From assembly GCF_000877395.1 (NCBI RefSeq), contig NZ_JYFE01000034.1, positions 1-54,967 on the forward strand: 54,967 bases of DNA, written 5' to 3'. The position numbers and the translations under genes are program-made. Position 1 is the stretch's first letter. The number at the start of each line of letters is the position of its first letter. The DNA is from Jannaschia aquimarina. Its GTDB lineage: Bacteria; Pseudomonadota; Alphaproteobacteria; Rhodobacterales; Rhodobacteraceae. The notes under the pieces were generated by a model. That model made no database searches, had not been told where the DNA came from, and worked only from the letters and a program-made list of their open reading frames with translations. Positions 36,333-45,465 of this stretch are shown piece by piece.

Positions 36333-36632
36333 CGGCTGCCCCCTGCCTTGCGTTCAGGCGATTTGGACGGCGCGGACGGCCGCGGTCAAGTCATCGCCAC
36401 CCGATTTCGCGGATCAGGCGGCGTTCTCCACAAGATATGCCGGCTTGTATGTGAGGGACGGCTCTCGACCTGCTGCGGCCATCGCACAGGAGATCCGCGC
36501 ACAGTCTGTCGGTCACACGCGTAGGCATCCTCCGGAAGGTAATCACGCGGAAACTTAATTACGCCTCCGAGAAATTTTGTTGCGCTCAGATAGCCAGCGT
36601 GACAATTATCGAAGACCTGCGCTGAACGGAAC
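36333..36632. other. 300-base divergent spacer between smc and the Lrp gene
   Basis: No credible gene. The last 90 bases before the Lrp start are distinctly richer in A and T (around CTTAATTACG and GACAATTATC), as expected of the promoter region. I cannot place -35 and -10 boxes with confidence. Confidence 0.5.
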
Positions 36633-37139
36633 ATGTGGATGCCCCTCGCCAAACTCGACCCGATCGACCGCCAGATCCTCGCCGAACTTCAGGCAGACGG
36701 GCGGATGACGAATGTCGAATTGGCCCGCCGCGTCGGGATCTCTGCTCCGCCGTGCCTCCGCCGGGTGCGTGCGCTGGAAGAGGCGGGGCTGATCCGGGGC
36801 TATCATGCCGATGTGGACGCCCGCGCATTGGGGTTCGAGGTCCAGGTCTTCGCCATGGTCAGCCTGAACCGCCAGGCCGAGAGCGACCTGTCGGCCTTCG
36901 AGGCGCAAGCCCGCGAATGGCCGCTCGTGCGCGAGTGCCACATGCTGAACGGCGAGATCGACTTCATCCTGAAATGCGTCGCACCCGACCTGTCCACGTT
37001 CCAGTCATTCCTGACCGGTCAACTGACGTCCGCCGAGAACGTGGCCAGCGTAAAGACGTCGCTGGTCATCCGGGGGGCGAAGGACGAACCGGGCGTCCCG
37101 TTCGACGTGCTGGAAGATCGCCTCGCTGTCGAAGCCTGA
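36633..37139 (+). CDS. Lrp/AsnC family transcriptional regulator
   Basis: 168 residues. Winged helix-turn-helix at about 6-65 (LDPIDRQILAELQADGRMTN, VELARRVGISAPPCLRRVRAL), then a linker and the RAM/ligand domain (VRECHMLNGEIDFILKCVAPDL). Lrp proteins form octamers and respond to amino acids. Two ATGs (36633, 36639) are possible starts. The neighbours give no clear target. Confidence 0.92.
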   Translation: MWMPLAKLDPIDRQILAELQADGRMTNVELARRVGISAPPCLRRVRALEEAGLIRGYHADVDARALGFEVQVFAMVSLNRQAESDLSAFEAQAREWPLVRECHMLNGEIDFILKCVAPDLSTFQSFLTGQLTSAENVASVKTSLVIRGAKDEPGVPFDVLEDRLAVEA

Positions 37140-37184
37140 AGGACGCCGCGACGACGGGGTCGATCCGCGCGCGCCGCGCGTGCC

Positions 37185-37919
37185 TCAGAGCAACCGCAGC
37201 GTCTGCGCCTCGACATCGCTCAGATAGGGGATGCGTGCCGAGCCAAAACCGTCTTCGGCAAGCGGCGGTATTAGTTGCCGCAGCGCGTCCAGCATGGCGG
37301 GCGTCACGCGCCGCATCATGTCCCGCGCCGGGTGCCAGGCCTCGACGGCCATCCCGTCGATCATGACGGCCGCCTGCCCGTCACAGGCGATGCCATAGGT
37401 CGTCACGTCCCCGGGCGGCATCAGGGCGATCACGCCGAGCGCGTCTTCGAAGGCCGCGATCGGCGCGAAGGCCGCATCCTGGCCGACGAGGGTCCGGCAG
37501 CGATCCGACTGGATCAGGATGCGGGCGGACCCTCCCAGGACGACATCGCCGACGGGGCGATCCCGCCCGAAAGCCGACGAGCCGATGCGGAACAGCGTCG
37601 GACGGATCGGGGCGGTCGCCGGGAAACACCTCGATCCGACCCAGCGAACCGTGGCGCTGCCTTCCGGGGTCAACACCCGATCCCCGGGCAGGAGATCCTC
37701 GACGGCGGATTGCCCGCGCGGCGTGTCGATGGGCGTGCCGCGGGCGAACAGCGTCACCGCGCCCTCGATCACGTCATGGGCAGGAAGCGTGAGGGTCTTC
37801 CACTTGTCCGCGCCCTGCGCATCGAGCCAACTGAAATCGTAGGTGACCTGCTCTGGCTCGACCAGGCGAGCGGGCGTCACAGGGGCGAAAGAGGTCGGCG
37901 GGCGCTGATAGGCGGTCAT
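37185..37919 (-). CDS. Hint-domain (Hedgehog/intein-fold) protein
   Basis: 244 residues. The Hint_2 core begins at about residue 60 with GTPIDTPRGQSAVEDLLPGD and RVLTPEGSATVRWVGSR, and the end is ARIPYLSDVEAQTLRLL. Rhodobacterales carry many such proteins; their role is unknown and they rarely splice. No Cys is visible at the block-A start, where Gly-Thr-Pro stands. No signal peptide. Start at 37919, because upstream codons are composition noise. Confidence 0.78.
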   Translation of the reverse strand: MTAYQRPPTSFAPVTPARLVEPEQVTYDFSWLDAQGADKWKTLTLPAHDVIEGAVTLFARGTPIDTPRGQSAVEDLLPGDRVLTPEGSATVRWVGSRCFPATAPIRPTLFRIGSSAFGRDRPVGDVVLGGSARILIQSDRCRTLVGQDAAFAPIAAFEDALGVIALMPPGDVTTYGIACDGQAAVMIDGMAVEAWHPARDMMRRVTPAMLDALRQLIPPLAEDGFGSARIPYLSDVEAQTLRLL

Positions 37920-38069
37920 CGGGCAGGCGGCGTCCAGTGTTGCGGCCCCCACCGCTGGTCGCAACGTGCCTCGCGGGTTGCTTAATCCGCAAGCACGGAT
38001 TCGGAAACAATGGGTTTCTGCCGGCTGGACCTGCCGCAAGCGCGCAACCGTCGGCGAGCGGCGGCGGCC

Positions 38070-39017
38070 CTAGACCTCGGCGCGCCAGTCGAAAAAGCCG
38101 GCCGGCGCCCGGTCCAGCAGTTTCGCCCCGAGTTCCATGCCCAGGGCCGGCCCGTCCGAAGCACCGGCCTCGCCCGCTTCGGTCAGAACGTCGGACCCGT
38201 CGGGCCGCAGGATCTCGCATCGGAAAGCGATCTTTCCTCCCTCCAGATCCGCCAGTCCGGCAATCGGCGTCTCGCAGGATCCGTCGACCTTGCGCAGGAA
38301 TGCCCGCTCGCACGCGATCCGCAGCCCGGTGTCCCGGTGGTGGATCGCCTCGAGCATCTCTGCGGCCCGGCTGTCGTCGACGCGCCGTTCGATCCCGATG
38401 GCGCCCTGCGCCACGGCGGGCAGCATGTCGGACGTCTCCACGGCCGTTCGCGGCACGTCCTCCATGCCGAGCCGGTTCAGCCCCGCCATGGCCAGAAAGG
38501 TCGCCTCGGCCACGCCGTCGCGCAACTTGGCCATCCGCGTCTGCACGTTGCCCCTGAACTCGACAACCTTGAGATCGGGGCGCCGCTGGGCGAGCTGCGC
38601 ACGCCTGCGCAGCGACGATGTCCCCACCACCGTGCCCTCGGCCAGATCGCCGAACCCCCGCCCGTCCAGCGTGACGAAAGCATCGCGTACGTCCTCGCGC
38701 GGCAGGAACGTGTCCAGCACCAACCCGTCTGGCTGAAGCGTCGGCATGTCCTTGGTGGAATGCACGGCGATATCGAGCGAGCCGTCCAGAAGCGCCTCCT
38801 CGATCTCGCGTGTGAAAAGCCCCTTGCCCCCGATCTCCTTCAGCGGGCGGTCGAGTACGCGGTCCCCCGTCGTCTTGATGACGACGATCTCGAACGCCTC
38901 TTCGACCAGATCCCACGCCTCCATAAGCCGGGCACGGGTCTCGTGTGCCTGGGCCAGCGCGAGCGGGGATCCCCGGGTGCCGATGCGAAACGGAGAGGCG
39001 GGGGTGGGCTTGCGCAT
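38070..39017 (-). CDS. hemC: hydroxymethylbilane synthase (porphobilinogen deaminase)
   Basis: 315 residues. FRIGTRGSPLALAQA at the start, KTTGDRV, VHSTKDMP with the catalytic Asp, VVGTSSLRRRAQL and the dipyrromethane-cofactor cysteine Cys248 (KVDGSCETPIAG). It joins four porphobilinogens. Divergent from hemE across a 97-base spacer with a PpsR-type palindrome 14 bases from the ATG. Confidence 0.96.
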   Translation of the reverse strand: MRKPTPASPFRIGTRGSPLALAQAHETRARLMEAWDLVEEAFEIVVIKTTGDRVLDRPLKEIGGKGLFTREIEEALLDGSLDIAVHSTKDMPTLQPDGLVLDTFLPREDVRDAFVTLDGRGFGDLAEGTVVGTSSLRRRAQLAQRRPDLKVVEFRGNVQTRMAKLRDGVAEATFLAMAGLNRLGMEDVPRTAVETSDMLPAVAQGAIGIERRVDDSRAAEMLEAIHHRDTGLRIACERAFLRKVDGSCETPIAGLADLEGGKIAFRCEILRPDGSDVLTEAGEAGASDGPALGMELGAKLLDRAPAGFFDWRAEV

Positions 39018-39030
39018 GGATCGGTCCGTC

Positions 39031-39048
39031 TGTCAGGCGGGATTGACA
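39031..39048. promoter_or_regulatory. PpsR/CrtJ-type operator between hemC and hemE
   Basis: TGTCA (39031-39035), eight bases, TGACA (39044-39048): a perfect palindrome containing the TGT-N12-ACA core recognised by PpsR/CrtJ, the redox- and light-linked repressor of photosystem and tetrapyrrole genes in Rhodobacter. The TGACA arm is part of a TTGACA box that could be the hemE -35. A direct repeat, GATTGACAC, lies at 39041-39049 and 39059-39067. Confidence 0.65.
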
Positions 39049-39114
39049 CATGCCCCGCGATTGACACTCTGACCAGAGGTCCCCACACCCTGTCCAGACC
39101 CGATCGGAGGCCAG

Positions 39115-40161
39115 ATGACCAAACCCCTGCTTCGCGCCCTCGCCGGAGAGCGTCTGCCCGTGCCCCCCGCCTGGATGATGCGGCAGGCCGGGCGCTACCT
39201 GCCGGAATACCGCGCCACGCGCGAGCAGGCGGGCGACTTCCTCAGCCTGTGCTACAATCCCGACCTCGCCACCGAGGTCACGCTTCAGCCGATCCGCCGC
39301 TACGCTTTCGACGCCGCGATCCTGTTCGCGGACATCCTGCTGGTACCGCAGGCCCTGGGCGCCGATCTTTGGTTCGTGACCGGAGAGGGGCCTCGCCTTT
39401 CCACGATCACGTCCGCCGACGATCTGGCCAGGCTCGGCGGCAAGGACGACATCCATGACACGCTTGCGCCGGTCTACGGCACGGTCTCCAACCTCGCCTC
39501 GGCCCTGCCGGAGAATGTCGCGCTGATTGGCTTCGCGGGCGCGCCCTGGACGGTCGCGACCTACATGATCGCGGGCCGCGGCACGCCCGACCAAGGCCCG
39601 GCCCACGCGCTGAAGGAGGAGGATCGCGGGACGTTCGAGGCGCTGATCGACCTTCTGACCGACGCGACCGTCGAATATCTCGACCGGCAGGTTCAGGCCG
39701 GCGCGGAGGTCGTGAAGATCTTCGATAGTTGGGCCGGATCGCTGACGGGCGATGACTTCGCGCACTACGCAGTCGCGCCCGCACGCCGGATCACGTCCGA
39801 GCTCAAGACGCGCCATCCGGGCTTGCCCGTCATCGCCTTCCCCCGCGGGGCAGGCGAGAAGTACGAGGGCCTGCACGCAGAGATCGGCGCCGACTGCATC
39901 GCCCTCGATGACGGCGTGATGGCGGAATGGGCGGCCGCGCACGTCCAGACCGGCGGCTGCGTGCAGGGCAACCTCGCCTCCCGCCACATGGTCAGCGGGG
40001 GGCCTGACATGGACGCAGAGATCCGACGCATCCGCGACGCGTTCTCGAACGGTCCGCATATCTTCAACCTCGGCCACGGAATCACGCCGGATGCGGATCC
40101 CGATAACGTGGCGCGCATGCTCGACGTCCTGCGCGAAGACGCGACCGTCGGCGCAGGCTAG
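39115..40161 (+). CDS. hemE: uroporphyrinogen decarboxylase
   Basis: 348 residues. [16 protein letters not shown] carries the signature region with its arginines; [21 protein letters not shown] and [13 protein letters not shown] follow; [15 protein letters not shown] closes the active site. It decarboxylates uroporphyrinogen III to coproporphyrinogen III. GGAGG precedes the ATG. TTGACA at 39043 and 39061 are candidate -35 boxes, though no good -10 is seen. Confidence 0.97.
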   Translation: MTKPLLRALAGERLPVPPAWMMRQAGRYLPEYRATREQAGDFLSLCYNPDLATEVTLQPIRRYAFDAAILFADILLVPQALGADLWFVTGEGPRLSTITSADDLARLGGKDDIHDTLAPVYGTVSNLASALPENVALIGFAGAPWTVATYMIAGRGTPDQGPAHALKEEDRGTFEALIDLLTDATVEYLDRQVQAGAEVVKIFDSWAGSLTGDDFAHYAVAPARRITSELKTRHPGLPVIAFPRGAGEKYEGLHAEIGADCIALDDGVMAEWAAAHVQTGGCVQGNLASRHMVSGGPDMDAEIRRIRDAFSNGPHIFNLGHGITPDADPDNVARMLDVLREDATVGAG

Positions 40162-40178
40162 GCCGCCCGGACCCGCAC

Positions 40179-41330
40179 GTGGAGCGGTTCGACTTCATCG
40201 TGGTCGGCGGCGGCATGATGGGCGCCCCCTGCGCGCGCTATCTCGCCCGGGGCGGCCACTCGGTAGCCCTGGTTGCCGCCCCGGAACCGGCGTCCGTGGC
40301 GGATGGCCCCTTCGGCAGCCATTACGATGCGGGCCGGATCACCCGGCATCTCTCCCACCACGACGACTGGTCCCTGCTCAGCGCGGCCTCGATGTCTCGC
40401 TACCAGAGCCTTGAGGAGGCGTCGGGGGAACGGATTTTCACCCGGACGGGCGCCGCGATGGCCGGCTTGCGGGCGGGGCCGCTCGCCGGGTTCACCGAGG
40501 CCTTTCTGGAGATGGTTCCCTTCGTCGAGGATGCCTCGATCCTGAACGACCCGGCCGAAACGGGGTGGCACCTGCCCGCCGGATCCGTCACGGCGCTGGA
40601 AACGGGGGGCGGCTGGATCGACCCCCGCGCGATGGCCCGCGCCCAGATCGGGGGCGCTTGCAGGGCCGGGGCGGCGCTCTACCCACAGGCGGCGGTATCC
40701 CGCGACGAAACCGATATCACGCTTGCCGACGGCACGCGCCTTTCGGCTGGCCATGTCGTCGTCGCCACGGGTCCTCACGCAGCAAGCGACGGCCTCCTTC
40801 CGGCCCGCCCTGCCATGACCGTCTGGGCCCGGACAGTCGCCTTCATCGAACTCGACGAAGATCAGGCGCGCGACCTCCTCCAGCTCCCAACCCTGATCTG
40901 GGTGCCCGGCCCTGACTGGGATCACGATCTCTACGCGCTGCCTCCGATCCGCTATCCCGACGGGGTCTGGCGGATGAAGGTCGGAGGCCAGAAGGACGGG
41001 CCGACCATCGGCTCGGCGGACGAGATGCGCGACTGGTTCCACGGGACGGGCGATGCGGATGTCGGGGCGCGCCTTCTCGAAGAATTTCGCCGCGTCCTGC
41101 CGACCCATCGCGCCAAGGGTACCAGCTACGGCCCGTGCGCGGTCACGTGGACCGAGACCGGCTTTCCCTACATCGACAGCGCGGGCGCGAACGTCACGAT
41201 CCTGACAGGCGGCAACGGCGCTGCCGCGAAATGCGGGGACGAACTGGGCCGTCTCGGCGCGCTGACGGCAACCGGCACCGGCATCACCGATGCGGGCTAC
41301 AGGACCGACTTCCGCGCCGTCTGGATCTGA
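40179..41330 (+). CDS. FAD-dependent amine oxidase of the DAO/sarcosine-oxidase type
   Basis: 383 residues. Dinucleotide-binding motif FIVVGGGMMGAPCARYLARGG (6-26). Later regions GWIDPRAMARAQIGGACRAG and PCAVTWTETGFPYIDSA resemble monomeric sarcosine and N-methyl-amino-acid oxidases; the Cys in the latter lies where those enzymes bind FAD covalently. Substrate unknown. The start is GTG at 40179, 17 bases past hemE, without a good ribosome site. A 3'-end repeat follows. Confidence 0.82.
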   Translation: MERFDFIVVGGGMMGAPCARYLARGGHSVALVAAPEPASVADGPFGSHYDAGRITRHLSHHDDWSLLSAASMSRYQSLEEASGERIFTRTGAAMAGLRAGPLAGFTEAFLEMVPFVEDASILNDPAETGWHLPAGSVTALETGGGWIDPRAMARAQIGGACRAGAALYPQAAVSRDETDITLADGTRLSAGHVVVATGPHAASDGLLPARPAMTVWARTVAFIELDEDQARDLLQLPTLIWVPGPDWDHDLYALPPIRYPDGVWRMKVGGQKDGPTIGSADEMRDWFHGTGDADVGARLLEEFRRVLPTHRAKGTSYGPCAVTWTETGFPYIDSAGANVTILTGGNGAAAKCGDELGRLGALTATGTGITDAGYRTDFRAVWI

Positions 41331-41335
41331 CCGGT

Positions 41336-41386
41336 CCTCATCCTGCCGGAAATATCCCGGGGAGCGCGAGGGGCAGAGCCCCTCGC
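41336..41386 (+). repeat. 3'-end hairpin repeat, copy 3 (diverged)
   Basis: It follows the FAD oxidase stop codon: CCTCATC (five of seven bases as in CTTCTTC), seven bases, AAATATCCC (41350-41358), CGGGGAGC, then a perfect 9-bp hairpin (GCGAGGGGC 41366-41374, AGA loop, GCCCCTCGC 41378-41386). The stem sequence differs from copies 1 and 2, but its pairing, the AAATA box and the spacing are kept. It may serve both the oxidase gene and the convergent hemF. Confidence 0.7.
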
Positions 41387-41423
41387 CCTGTTCAGGGAAA
41401 CGCGCCGCAGGCGCACCGCTGGA

Positions 41424-42323
41424 TCACGGCCATTTGGCTTCGGGCGGCAGGCTCATGAGCACGGCATTCGCGTCGTGCCCGGTCTCCAGCCCGAACTTCG
41501 TGCCCCGGTCGTAGACGAGGTTGTACTCGGCGTAGAGCCCCCGGTGAACGAGCTGCGCCTCCTTGTCGGCATCGCTCCAGGTCATCGCGCGACGGCGCTC
41601 CACAAGCGGCACGAAAGCGGGCAGGAAATGCCGCCCGACCGATTGGGTGAAGGCGAAGTCCGCATCCCAATCGCCAGTACTGAGATCGTCGTAGAAAATC
41701 CCGCCGACGCCCCGCGCCCGCTTCCGGTGGGGAATGTAGAAATACTCGTCGGCCCATTCCTTCAGGCGCTCATAGCGGCCGGCCTCGCCTTCACAGGCGG
41801 CTTCCATCTGGGCGTGGAAATGGGCGGTGTCTTCCTCGTAGGGGATGGCGGGGTTCAGATCCGCCCCGCCGCCGAACCAGCCGCCATGGGGCGTCCAGAA
41901 CATACGGGTATTCATGTGAACGGCCGGCACGTGGGGATTGCGCATATGCGCGACGAGGCTGATCCCCGACGCCCAGAAGCGGGGATCCTCGGCCATGCCG
42001 GGCAGATCCTTGCGCGCCGCCATCGCGGCGACGGCCCGGGGGGCGAGCGTGCCGTGCACCTCGGACCAGTTCACGCCGACCTTCTCGAAGACGCGCCCGC
42101 CGCGCATCACGCTCATGATCCCGCCGCCGGCATCCGATCCGTCCTCCGAGGCGCGCTTGGTCTCGGTCACGTCGAACCGGCCGGGCGCCAGATCGGCGAA
42201 GGGGCCCTGCGCACCCGCATCCTCCAGTCCCTCGAAGGCGGAAACGATCTCGTCCCGCAGCGCGCGGAACCATGCGGCCGCGCGGGTCTTTCGCGCTGTG
42301 GATGACGGGTCGTGGTCGAGCAT
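41424..42323 (-). CDS. hemF: oxygen-dependent coproporphyrinogen III oxidase
   Basis: 299 residues. GGGIMSVMRGGRVFEKVGVNWSEVHG, HMNTRMFWTPHGGWFGGGADLNP (family signature) and EYNLVYDRGTKFGLETGHDANAVLMSLPP are intact. It uses O2 to make protoporphyrinogen IX, so the anaerobic HemN should be elsewhere. AGGAGG lies upstream of the ATG. The 258-base spacer to dacC holds no FnrL-type site that I can see. Confidence 0.97.
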   Translation of the reverse strand: MLDHDPSSTARKTRAAAWFRALRDEIVSAFEGLEDAGAQGPFADLAPGRFDVTETKRASEDGSDAGGGIMSVMRGGRVFEKVGVNWSEVHGTLAPRAVAAMAARKDLPGMAEDPRFWASGISLVAHMRNPHVPAVHMNTRMFWTPHGGWFGGGADLNPAIPYEEDTAHFHAQMEAACEGEAGRYERLKEWADEYFYIPHRKRARGVGGIFYDDLSTGDWDADFAFTQSVGRHFLPAFVPLVERRRAMTWSDADKEAQLVHRGLYAEYNLVYDRGTKFGLETGHDANAVLMSLPPEAKWP

Positions 42324-42581
42324 GTGTGGCCTCCTGCAGTTCCGGGCGATCCTAGCCGCATTCGACAGCCGATGGGACGCCTTCTTTTCGCCTCATTCGG
42401 CGCTCCGGCCTTGTGGACGGCAGACGTCGCCAATACCAGATATGCCCGCCTCGATACCGAAAGAGGTAATTTCGCGGCGGCCCGCCGAAACGGTGGATTC
42501 GGGCGGCCAGTCGGGTTATCTTTCTGGAAACGAATGCGGATCCGGGAAAACCCGGGCCGTGGGCAGTAGAGCAGGCGCATC

Positions 42582-43832
42582 ATGAACATGCTGATCCGGG
42601 CCGTCATGGCTCTGACCGTACTCGTTTGCATGGCAGCGACCCCGTTGCGGGCCGCGCCCTATGCGGAACTCGTCATGGACGCCCGCACCGGAGAGGTGCT
42701 CCGATCGCGCAACGCCGACACGCGGCTGCATCCCGCCTCGCTGACGAAGATGATGACGCTTTACGTCGCCTTCGAGGCGGTCCGCCGGGGCGAGATCACC
42801 CTCGATACCCAGGTCCGCATCAGCAGCAACGCCGCGTCGACGCCCTACGCGATCGGGTTTCGCGCCGGGACCCGCGTGCCCCTGCGCTACCTGATGCGCG
42901 CGGCGGCGGTCCGGTCGTCCAACGACGCGGCCACTGCGATGGCCGAGGCGATCTCCGGTTCCGTCCCGGCCTTTGCGGCGCGGATGAACCGCACGGCGCG
43001 CGCGCTCGGCATGAACAGCACGACGTTCAAGAACCCCCACGGCCTGACCCAAAGCGGCCATCTCTCGACCGCGCGTGACATGACGATCATGGGGCGCCGG
43101 CTCTTCTACGACTATCCCGAATACTACAACCTCTTCGGACGCCGGACGACGAATGTCGGCATCAAGACCGTGCGCAACACGAACCGCCGGGTCCTGGACA
43201 ATTATCGTGGCGCCGACGGGATCAAGACGGGCTTTACCAATGCGGCCGGGTTTAACCTCGTGGCATCGGCCGAGCGGGGCGGCGTGCGGGTGATCGCGAC
43301 CGTCTTCGGCGGCCGCTCCGCCTCGACGCGCAACGCTCGCATCATCGAGCTCTTCGACATGGGTTTCGCCCGCGCGCCCAAGCACGTGGCAGAGCGCCGG
43401 CCCGCCCCGCCCGCTTATGCGGGCGCAGTCTCAGCAGGCCCGGCGGCTCCCCCCCGGTCGGCCCGTCCGATCATGCGGCCCGGCTCGGATGCCGACGCCG
43501 TCCTGATCGCCACCGCCGCGCCCGAGCAACCCACCGCCGAAGCCACCCGCGACGACGCCCCGCGCGAAGTCGTGACCCGCGCCTCGACCCAGGGCGGCCG
43601 CGTCTACGGCATCACCCTGTCCCGCCAGCCCACGCGGTCGGCCGCTGACAAGCTCCTGCTGCGCACCGCTTTGCAGGAACTCGAGGCGCTGGACGATGCG
43701 CTGCGTCAGGTCAGCCGGGTGAACGGCGGCTTCGAGCCCAGCTTCATCGGCCTCAGCCAACGCGAAGCGCAGCGCGCCTGCCTGCGCCTCCAGTCGCGGG
43801 ACGTGGATTGTGCTGTGACCTTCGGGTCCTGA
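42582..43832 (+). CDS. D-alanyl-D-alanine carboxypeptidase with C-terminal SPOR-like domain
   Basis: 416 residues. Signal peptide about 1-25. The three penicillin-binding boxes are SLTK (Ser53, Lys56), SSN (112-114) and KTG (215-217). After residue 240 comes a Pro/Ala-rich linker, and the last ~75 residues (YGITLSRQPTRSAADKLLLR to the end) look like a SPOR peptidoglycan-binding repeat. It trims pentapeptide stems; the SPOR part would place it at the division septum. DacC/DacF-type. Confidence 0.92.
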   Translation: MNMLIRAVMALTVLVCMAATPLRAAPYAELVMDARTGEVLRSRNADTRLHPASLTKMMTLYVAFEAVRRGEITLDTQVRISSNAASTPYAIGFRAGTRVPLRYLMRAAAVRSSNDAATAMAEAISGSVPAFAARMNRTARALGMNSTTFKNPHGLTQSGHLSTARDMTIMGRRLFYDYPEYYNLFGRRTTNVGIKTVRNTNRRVLDNYRGADGIKTGFTNAAGFNLVASAERGGVRVIATVFGGRSASTRNARIIELFDMGFARAPKHVAERRPAPPAYAGAVSAGPAAPPRSARPIMRPGSDADAVLIATAAPEQPTAEATRDDAPREVVTRASTQGGRVYGITLSRQPTRSAADKLLLRTALQELEALDDALRQVSRVNGGFEPSFIGLSQREAQRACLRLQSRDVDCAVTFGS

Positions 43833-43851
43833 TCCGCCGCTTCGGCCCCAG

Positions 43852-45465
43852 CTAGACCGCGACGGCATCCGCCGCGTCGGCCTTCAGGTCGAAGGCCGCC
43901 GCCATGAGCGCGCGCGTATAGGGATCGCTCGGATTGTCGAAGACGGCATCCGTCGGGCCCTGCTCCCGGACATCGCCGCGCTGCATCACGACCACGTTGT
44001 GCGACAGGGCCCGCACCACCCGCAGGTCGTGGCTGATGAAGAGATAGGCCAGCTTGTGACGCTTCTGCAGGTCGCGCAGCAGGTCCACGATCTGTACCTG
44101 CACCGTCTGGTCCAGCGCGCTGGTCGGCTCGTCCAGAACGACCAGCTTGGGCCGTAGGATCATCGCGCGCGCGATGGCGATCCGCTGCCTCTGACCGCCG
44201 GAGAATTCGTGGGGGTACCGATCCATCGTACCGGGGTCGATGCCGGTCTCCGACAAGATCTCTGCCACCTGTTCCCGGTGCGGCCGCGTGTCCCCCGTAT
44301 CATGCAGCTTCAGACCCTCGGCCACGATCTCGGCCACCGTCATCCGGGGACTCAGGCTGCCGAACGGATCCTGAAAGACAATCTGCATTCCCTGCCGCAG
44401 AGGCCGCACCTCGCGAGAGCGCAGGCCCTGGATGTCGCGTCCCTGAAAGACGATGCGCCCTTCGGACGAGATCAGCCGCATGATGGCCAGCGCCAGGGTC
44501 GTCTTGCCGGACCCGCTTTCGCCGACGATACCCGTCGTCTCTCCGGCCCGGACCGAAACGGAGGCGTCGTTCACGGCCTTGATATAGCCGGCCGTCCGCT
44601 TGAGCAGCCCGCGCTTGATCGGAAACCAGATCTTCAGGTTCTCGGTCCGCGCGATCTCGGGCGCGTCGGCGGGGACCGGATCGGGGCTCCCCGTCGGCTC
44701 CGCGGCGAGGAGGGTCTGGGTGTAGGAATGCTTCGGATCGGCGAAGATCCGGGCCGTCGGCCCGGTCTCGACGATCTCGCCGTGGCGCATCACGCAGACC
44801 CGGTCCGCAAAGCGGCGCACGATCCCAAGATCGTGCGTGATGAACAGCATCGACATGCCCCGCTCGCGCTTCAGCCCGGCCAGCAGTTCCAGGATCTGAG
44901 CCTGGATCGTCACGTCCAGCGCCGTGGTCGGCTCGTCAGCGATCAGCAGGTCCGGCCCGTTGGCCAGCGCCATGGCGATCATCACGCGCTGACGCTGCCC
45001 GCCGGACAATTGATGCGGATAGGATTTCAACCGGCCTTCCGGCTCGGGGATGCCCACCTGGTGCAGAAGCTCGACGATCCGGTCGCGCGCCGCCTGCCCC
45101 GACAGACCCTGATGCAGCGACAGACTTTCGGCCAACTGCTTTTCCAGCGTGTGCAGCGGGTTCAACGATGTCATCGGCTCCTGGAAGATGAAGCTGATAT
45201 CGTTGCCCCGCACCCGGCGCAGTTCCTTTTCCGAGGCGCCGACCATCTGCGCCCCGTCATAGGTGATCGAGCCCTCGATGGCCGCGCTGTCCGGCAGCAG
45301 CGAGACGGTGGACAGCGCCGTGACGGATTTGCCCGACCCGCTTTCGCCCACCAGGGCGACGGTCTCGCCCCTGCCCACCTCGAACGACACGCCGCGCACG
45401 GCATGGGTCGCGGCGGCACCCTGTTGGAACCTGACGTTCAGATCGCGGACACGCAGAAGGCTCAT
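43852..45465 (-). CDS. yejF: peptide ABC transporter ATP-binding protein, fused double NBD
   Basis: 537 residues, two complete ABC domains. Walker A GESGSGKS and GESGSGKT, signatures LSGGQRQR and FSGGQRQR, Walker [10 protein letters not shown] and LVVLDEPTS. It energises the YejBE channel. The ATG at 45465 overlaps the yejE stop (ATGA); upstream frames antisense or internal to yejE are rejected. Last gene of yejABEF. Confidence 0.95.
   Translation of the reverse strand: MSLLRVRDLNVRFQQGAAATHAVRGVSFEVGRGETVALVGESGSGKSVTALSTVSLLPDSAAIEGSITYDGAQMVGASEKELRRVRGNDISFIFQEPMTSLNPLHTLEKQLAESLSLHQGLSGQAARDRIVELLHQVGIPEPEGRLKSYPHQLSGGQRQRVMIAMALANGPDLLIADEPTTALDVTIQAQILELLAGLKRERGMSMLFITHDLGIVRRFADRVCVMRHGEIVETGPTARIFADPKHSYTQTLLAAEPTGSPDPVPADAPEIARTENLKIWFPIKRGLLKRTAGYIKAVNDASVSVRAGETTGIVGESGSGKTTLALAIMRLISSEGRIVFQGRDIQGLRSREVRPLRQGMQIVFQDPFGSLSPRMTVAEIVAEGLKLHDTGDTRPHREQVAEILSETGIDPGTMDRYPHEFSGGQRQRIAIARAMILRPKLVVLDEPTSALDQTVQVQIVDLLRDLQKRHKLAYLFISHDLRVVRALSHNVVVMQRGDVREQGPTDAVFDNPSDPYTRALMAAAFDLKADAADAVAV

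Noticed and set aside
36386-36652. 88-codon minus-strand frame between smc and the Lrp gene
   Set aside because: It would begin inside the Lrp coding region, has no ribosome site and no recognisable features.
37774-40077. 767-codon open frame on the minus strand
   Set aside because: It crosses the Hint gene, hemC and hemE out of frame; all three are clearly real, so this is a shadow.
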